54,720 nt of DNA from UBA10677 sp045532295 (GTDB lineage Bacteria; Bacillota; Clostridia; Christensenellales; Pumilibacteraceae). The notes below the pieces were generated by a model. It did not search any database, was not told the origin of the DNA, and was given only the letters and a program-made list of their open reading frames with translations. Shown here piece after piece: positions 52,262 to 54,720 of this stretch (positions are counted from its first letter, which is position 1; each line of letters begins with the position of its first letter). The stretch is taken from the NCBI GenBank assembly GCA_045532295.1, contig JAZSFP010000018.1, positions 1-54,720 of the forward strand. The letters are read 5' to 3'. Position numbers and translations under genes: made by a program.

Positions 52262-53701
52262 ATGGCTAAAGAGAAGGAATTCGTCAAAGAGATTGCCGAT
52301 ATCGAAACCGATTTTGCGCAATGGTACACCGATGTAGTAACTAAAACCCAACTCGTTGACTACGGTCCAGTAAAAGGCACGATGGTAATTCGTCCTTACG
52401 GCTACGCAATTTGGGAAAATATCCAACGCGAACTTGACCGTCGTTTCAAGGAAACGGGACACGAGAACGCATATTTCCCTATGTTCATACCGTATAGTTA
52501 CCTTTTAAAAGAGGCGGAGCACGTTGAAGGCTTTGCGCCCGAGGTAGCAGTGGTAACGCACGCAGGTGGCGAAGAACTTGCTGAAAAGTTAGTAGTCCGT
52601 CCTACTTCCGAGACCATAATTTGCGAAATGTACTCCAAGTGGGTTCAGTCCTACCGCGACCTTCCTATGCTCATCAACCAGTGGGCTAACGTAGTTCGTT
52701 GGGAAAAGACCACCCGTCCTTTCCTTCGCACCTCCGAATTCCTCTGGCAAGAGGGACATACCCTCCACGCAAGCGAGGAAGAGGCTCAGGAGGAAACCTT
52801 GAAAATGCTCTACGTTTACGAAGAGTTCGCTAAAAACGTGCTCGCGATCCCCGTGCTTATCGGTCAAAAGTCCGAGAAAGAGAAGTTTGCCGGCGCAAAC
52901 GCAACCTATTCTATGGAAGCAATGATGCAGGATGGTAAGAGCCTTCAAGCAGGTACTACGCACTTCTTCGGCACGAACTTTTCCGCAGCGTTCGACATAA
53001 AATACCTCGACCGCGACGGCACTCACAAAAACCCCTATCAAACCTCGTGGGGAGTTTCCACCCGTCTTATCGGAGCGCTCATTATGGCGCACGGCGACCA
53101 GCGTGGACTTTGCCTTCCCCCCTTCGTTGCTCCCACCCAAGCGGTTATTATTCCTATCGCTATGCATAAGGGCGGAGTATTAGAAAAGGCTACCGAGATT
53201 TACGAAAGTCTCAAGAAAGCAGGCGTTAGAGTTAAACTTGACGACAGTGAGCAAAGTCCCGGTTGGAAGTTCAACGAGTACGAAATGAAGGGGGTTCCCC
53301 TCCGTCTTGAACTTGGTCCTCGCGATATCGAGAACGGCGTCGTAACCTATACCCGTCGTGATAAACTCGGTGAAAAGTTTACCCTTCCTATCGAAGGACT
53401 TGCCGACGCTCTTCCCGCGCTTTTTAAGGAAATCCACGAAAATATGTATAACAAGGCAAAAGCCTTCCTCGATAGCCATATCAAAATCGTTCAAAATATG
53501 GACGAACTCAAGTCCGCTGTTGAAACGGGCAACTTTGCGCTTGGTATGTGGTGCGGTTGCAGAGAGTGTGAGGATAAACTCAAGGCTGAACTTGCCGTTA
53601 CCACGAGAAATATGCCTTTCGACCAAACTCCCGTCGGAGACCGTTGCGTAATCTGTGGAAAACCCGCAAAGAAGAAGATTTACTTCGGAAAATCATACTA
53701 A
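52262..53701 (+). CDS. proS: Prolyl-tRNA synthetase, archaeal/eukaryal type (ProS type 3)
   Basis: A 479-residue protein lacking the editing insertion of standard bacterial ProRS. Class II motifs are visible: PTSETIICEMYSKWV, RWEKTTRPFLRTSEFLWQEGHT and SWGVSTRLIGALIMAHGD. The C-terminal zinc-binding domain has CGCREC and CVICGK and ends in FGKSY. Charges tRNA-Pro. The start at 52262 has GGAG upstream. mgsA follows with 10 nt between. Confidence 0.95.
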   Translation: MAKEKEFVKEIADIETDFAQWYTDVVTKTQLVDYGPVKGTMVIRPYGYAIWENIQRELDRRFKETGHENAYFPMFIPYSYLLKEAEHVEGFAPEVAVVTHAGGEELAEKLVVRPTSETIICEMYSKWVQSYRDLPMLINQWANVVRWEKTTRPFLRTSEFLWQEGHTLHASEEEAQEETLKMLYVYEEFAKNVLAIPVLIGQKSEKEKFAGANATYSMEAMMQDGKSLQAGTTHFFGTNFSAAFDIKYLDRDGTHKNPYQTSWGVSTRLIGALIMAHGDQRGLCLPPFVAPTQAVIIPIAMHKGGVLEKATEIYESLKKAGVRVKLDDSEQSPGWKFNEYEMKGVPLRLELGPRDIENGVVTYTRRDKLGEKFTLPIEGLADALPALFKEIHENMYNKAKAFLDSHIKIVQNMDELKSAVETGNFALGMWCGCRECEDKLKAELAVTTRNMPFDQTPVGDRCVICGKPAKKKIYFGKSY

Positions 53702-53711
53702 GGAGATTAAA

Positions 53712-54101
53712 ATGAATATCGCTCTTATCGCGCACGATAAAAAGAAAAACGATATGATTGAACTTTCCATTAAGTTCAAAGAAGTCCTCGCTAAACATAC
53801 CCTTTTTGCTACGGGTACTACCGGAACGCTCGTTATGGGCGAAACGGGGCTTGCAATAAATAGAATGAAGAGTGGACCTCTCGGTGGCGACCAACAAATC
53901 GGCGCTATGATAGCCGCAAACGAAATCGACCTCGTCGTTTTCCTTCGCGACCCCCTTACCGCCCAACCCCACGAGCCCGACGTTTCCGCGCTTCTTCGCC
54001 TTTGCGACGTACAGGATATTCCTCTCGCAACGAATATCACGAGCGGTACGGTTCTTCTTTCCGCTCTCGGTAGGGGCGAACTTAACGATAGACGCAAATA
54101 A
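53712..54101 (+). CDS. mgsA: Methylglyoxal synthase
   Basis: A 129-residue protein: IALIAHDKKK, FATGTTG, GPLGGDQQIGA and VVFLRDPLTAQPHEPD contain the phosphate-binding and catalytic Asp/His residues. Converts dihydroxyacetone phosphate to methylglyoxal. AAGGAG lies 7 nt upstream; the upstream ATG at 53655 is inside proS. Co-transcribed with proS. Methylglyoxal can feed lactaldehyde and FucO. Confidence 0.94.
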   Translation: MNIALIAHDKKKNDMIELSIKFKEVLAKHTLFATGTTGTLVMGETGLAINRMKSGPLGGDQQIGAMIAANEIDLVVFLRDPLTAQPHEPDVSALLRLCDVQDIPLATNITSGTVLLSALGRGELNDRRK

Positions 54102-54126
54102 GTAATGCAAAGTAAAAATTATTTTT

Positions 54127-54164
54127 CCCTTGCCATTTAAAAGTTTGGTAAGGGATTTTTTATA
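54127..54164 (+). terminator. Intrinsic terminator after mgsA
   Basis: TCCCTTGCC pairs with GGTAAGGGA, followed by TTTTTT. Confidence 0.8.
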
Positions 54165-54172
54165 TAATTTAC

Positions 54173-54201
54173 TTGACTTTTGTTTTTGTTTTAGTTATAA
54201 T
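54173..54201 (+). promoter_or_regulatory. Promoter of host small RNA
   Basis: TTGACT (54173-54178) and TATAAT (54196-54201), 17-bp spacer, nearly the same sequence as the phage promoter at 6873-6902. Confidence 0.78.
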
Positions 54202-54207
54202 AATTGA

Positions 54208-54300
54208 CGAAGAAAGCATTGAACTCGGTGTTAGCCTTAATGGTTTTCGTCCTTGAGTCCCACGATATGCAACTTTTAGTTGGTGGATGCTTTCTTTTTT
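54208..54300 (+). ncRNA. Host structured small RNA (twin of phage RNA at 6.9 kb)
   Basis: P1 is AAGAAAGCAT (54210-54219) with ATGCTTTCTT (54287-54296), running into a T-tract. P2 is ACTC-GG with CC-TT-GAGT (54223-54258). P3 is CCAC with GTGG, holding an inner CAAC/GTTG hairpin. The TT bulge in P2 is shared with the phage copy while paired bases differ compensatorily, which supports the fold. No coding frame. It lies just upstream of the tRNA-Ala gene, which has its own promoter. Confidence 0.62.
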
Positions 54301-54373
54301 ATTCTCAAAAAAAGCGTAAAAATTTGAAGAAAAAAATATTTTAAAAATTTTTTAAAAAATAGTGTAAAAACGT

Positions 54374-54402
54374 TTGACAAATTTTTTGCAATTTGATATT
54401 AT
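54374..54402 (+). promoter_or_regulatory. Promoter of tRNA genes
   Basis: TTGACA (54374-54379) and TATTAT (54397-54402), 17-bp spacer, preceding tRNA-Ala and tRNA-Ile. Confidence 0.75.
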
Positions 54403-54434
54403 ATACACGCTGTCTGACGACGGACACACGTTGT

Positions 54435-54510
54435 GGGGGTTTAGCTCAGCTGGTAGAGCACCTGCCCTGCAAGCAGGGGGTCAGCGGTTCGATCCCGCTA
54501 ACCACCACCA
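54435..54510 (+). tRNA. tRNA-Ala (anticodon TGC)
   Basis: Standard cloverleaf: TAGCTCAGCTGGTAGAGCA D arm, anticodon loop with TGC in a CTTGC-type context (GCCCTGCAAGC), T arm AGCGG TTCGATC CCGCT and encoded CCA. The acceptor strands GGGGGTT and AACCACC pair except at position 3:70, which is G:A instead of the universal G:U alanine identity pair. Confidence 0.93.
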
Positions 54511-54592
54511 CAACTGCTCATTACGGAGCGCAGAAACCGCAGTTGCGCAAATCCGCGTGATTGCGTTTTTCTTAACCTCCGTTTCCATATAA

Positions 54593-54669
54593 TGGAGTGT
54601 AGCTCAGCAGGTTAGAGCACCACCCTGATAAGGTGGGGGTCGGTGGTTCGAGTCCACTCATTCCAACCA
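54593..54669 (+). tRNA. tRNA-Ile (anticodon GAT)
   Basis: Acceptor TGGAGTG pairs with CATTCCA (one G:T), anticodon loop CTGATAA with GAT, T arm GGTGG TTCGAGT CCACT, encoded CCA at 54667-54669. It lies 82 bp after tRNA-Ala and shares its transcript. Confidence 0.95.
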
Positions 54670-54673
54670 CAAG

Positions 54674-54698
54674 AGACCGAGAACATCGGTCTGTTTTG
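54674..54698 (+). terminator. Terminator of the tRNA operon
   Basis: AGACCGA pairs with TCGGTCT, followed by GTTTTGTT, 4 nt after the tRNA-Ile CCA. Confidence 0.7.
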
Positions 54699-54720
54699 TT
54701 ATGTAAAATAGAAAAACGAC

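Overview
The window looks like chromosome of an uncultured, anaerobic, Gram-positive Clostridia-type bacterium with moderate to low GC. Reasons: strong AGGAG-type ribosome binding sites, TTGACA/TATAAT promoters, a glycyl radical enzyme with its activase, BspA-type leucine-rich lipoproteins, a CotH lipoprotein, MerR and DeoR regulators, and a short archaeal/eukaryal-type prolyl-tRNA synthetase. The species cannot be named from sequence alone.

Region 1 (1-9944) is an integrated filamentous-phage-like (inovirus-like) element. Its genes run leftward from one operator-controlled promoter at about 9500: a DNA-binding protein, small proteins including a likely ssDNA-binding protein, two membrane-anchored surface proteins, a Zot/pI-like ATPase, an HUH rolling-circle Rep, and a tyrosine integrase as the last gene. 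A divergent Cro/CI repressor faces three regularly spaced palindromic operators. The right end is a duplicated 3' half of tRNA-Asn; the intact tRNA should lie just left of the window. A small structured RNA inside the element has a near twin at 54.2 kb in the host. No obvious major coat gene was found.

Region 2 (9945-14400) is a scar zone. It holds an AT-rich LRR lipoprotein flanked by paired TCCCACAC repeats (perhaps a second, integrase-less element), two stand-alone structured RNAs with their own promoters, a nucleoside hydrolase, and a head-to-head junction of an AraC fragment and an M6-peptidase fragment.

Region 3 (14.4-26.3 kb) is mostly metabolic: a methyltransferase, a MerR-type regulator with a DMT exporter and a GH28-like protein, a GH2 beta-mannosidase, a glycyl radical enzyme with its activase, and L-fucose isomerase.

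Region 4 (26.4-36.2 kb) is one long operon and the most unusual part. It encodes a Sel1-repeat protein, four paralogous small membrane proteins that share an N-terminal MNAAEKA tag, a 1216-residue soluble FtsK/SpoIIIE (EssC-like) ATPase, and four small or coiled-coil helical proteins, one of them WXG100-like. I read it as a divergent type VII-like secretion or translocation machine that lacks the usual EssA, EssB, EsaA and EsaB partners.

Region 5 (36.3-54.7 kb) contains a CotH lipoprotein, tRNA-Leu, a DeoR regulator divergent from a malate/lactate dehydrogenase plus malic enzyme, a DUF4965 protein with an RpiB-like isomerase and FucO, a nitrilase-GDPD fusion, an aldo/keto reductase, a Kef-type antiporter, an LRR lipoprotein, proS, mgsA, the host twin RNA, and tRNA-Ala and tRNA-Ile. 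FucI, FucO, MgsA and the glycyl radical enzyme together suggest deoxysugar or lactaldehyde/propanediol metabolism, but the fuculokinase and aldolase are not in the window.
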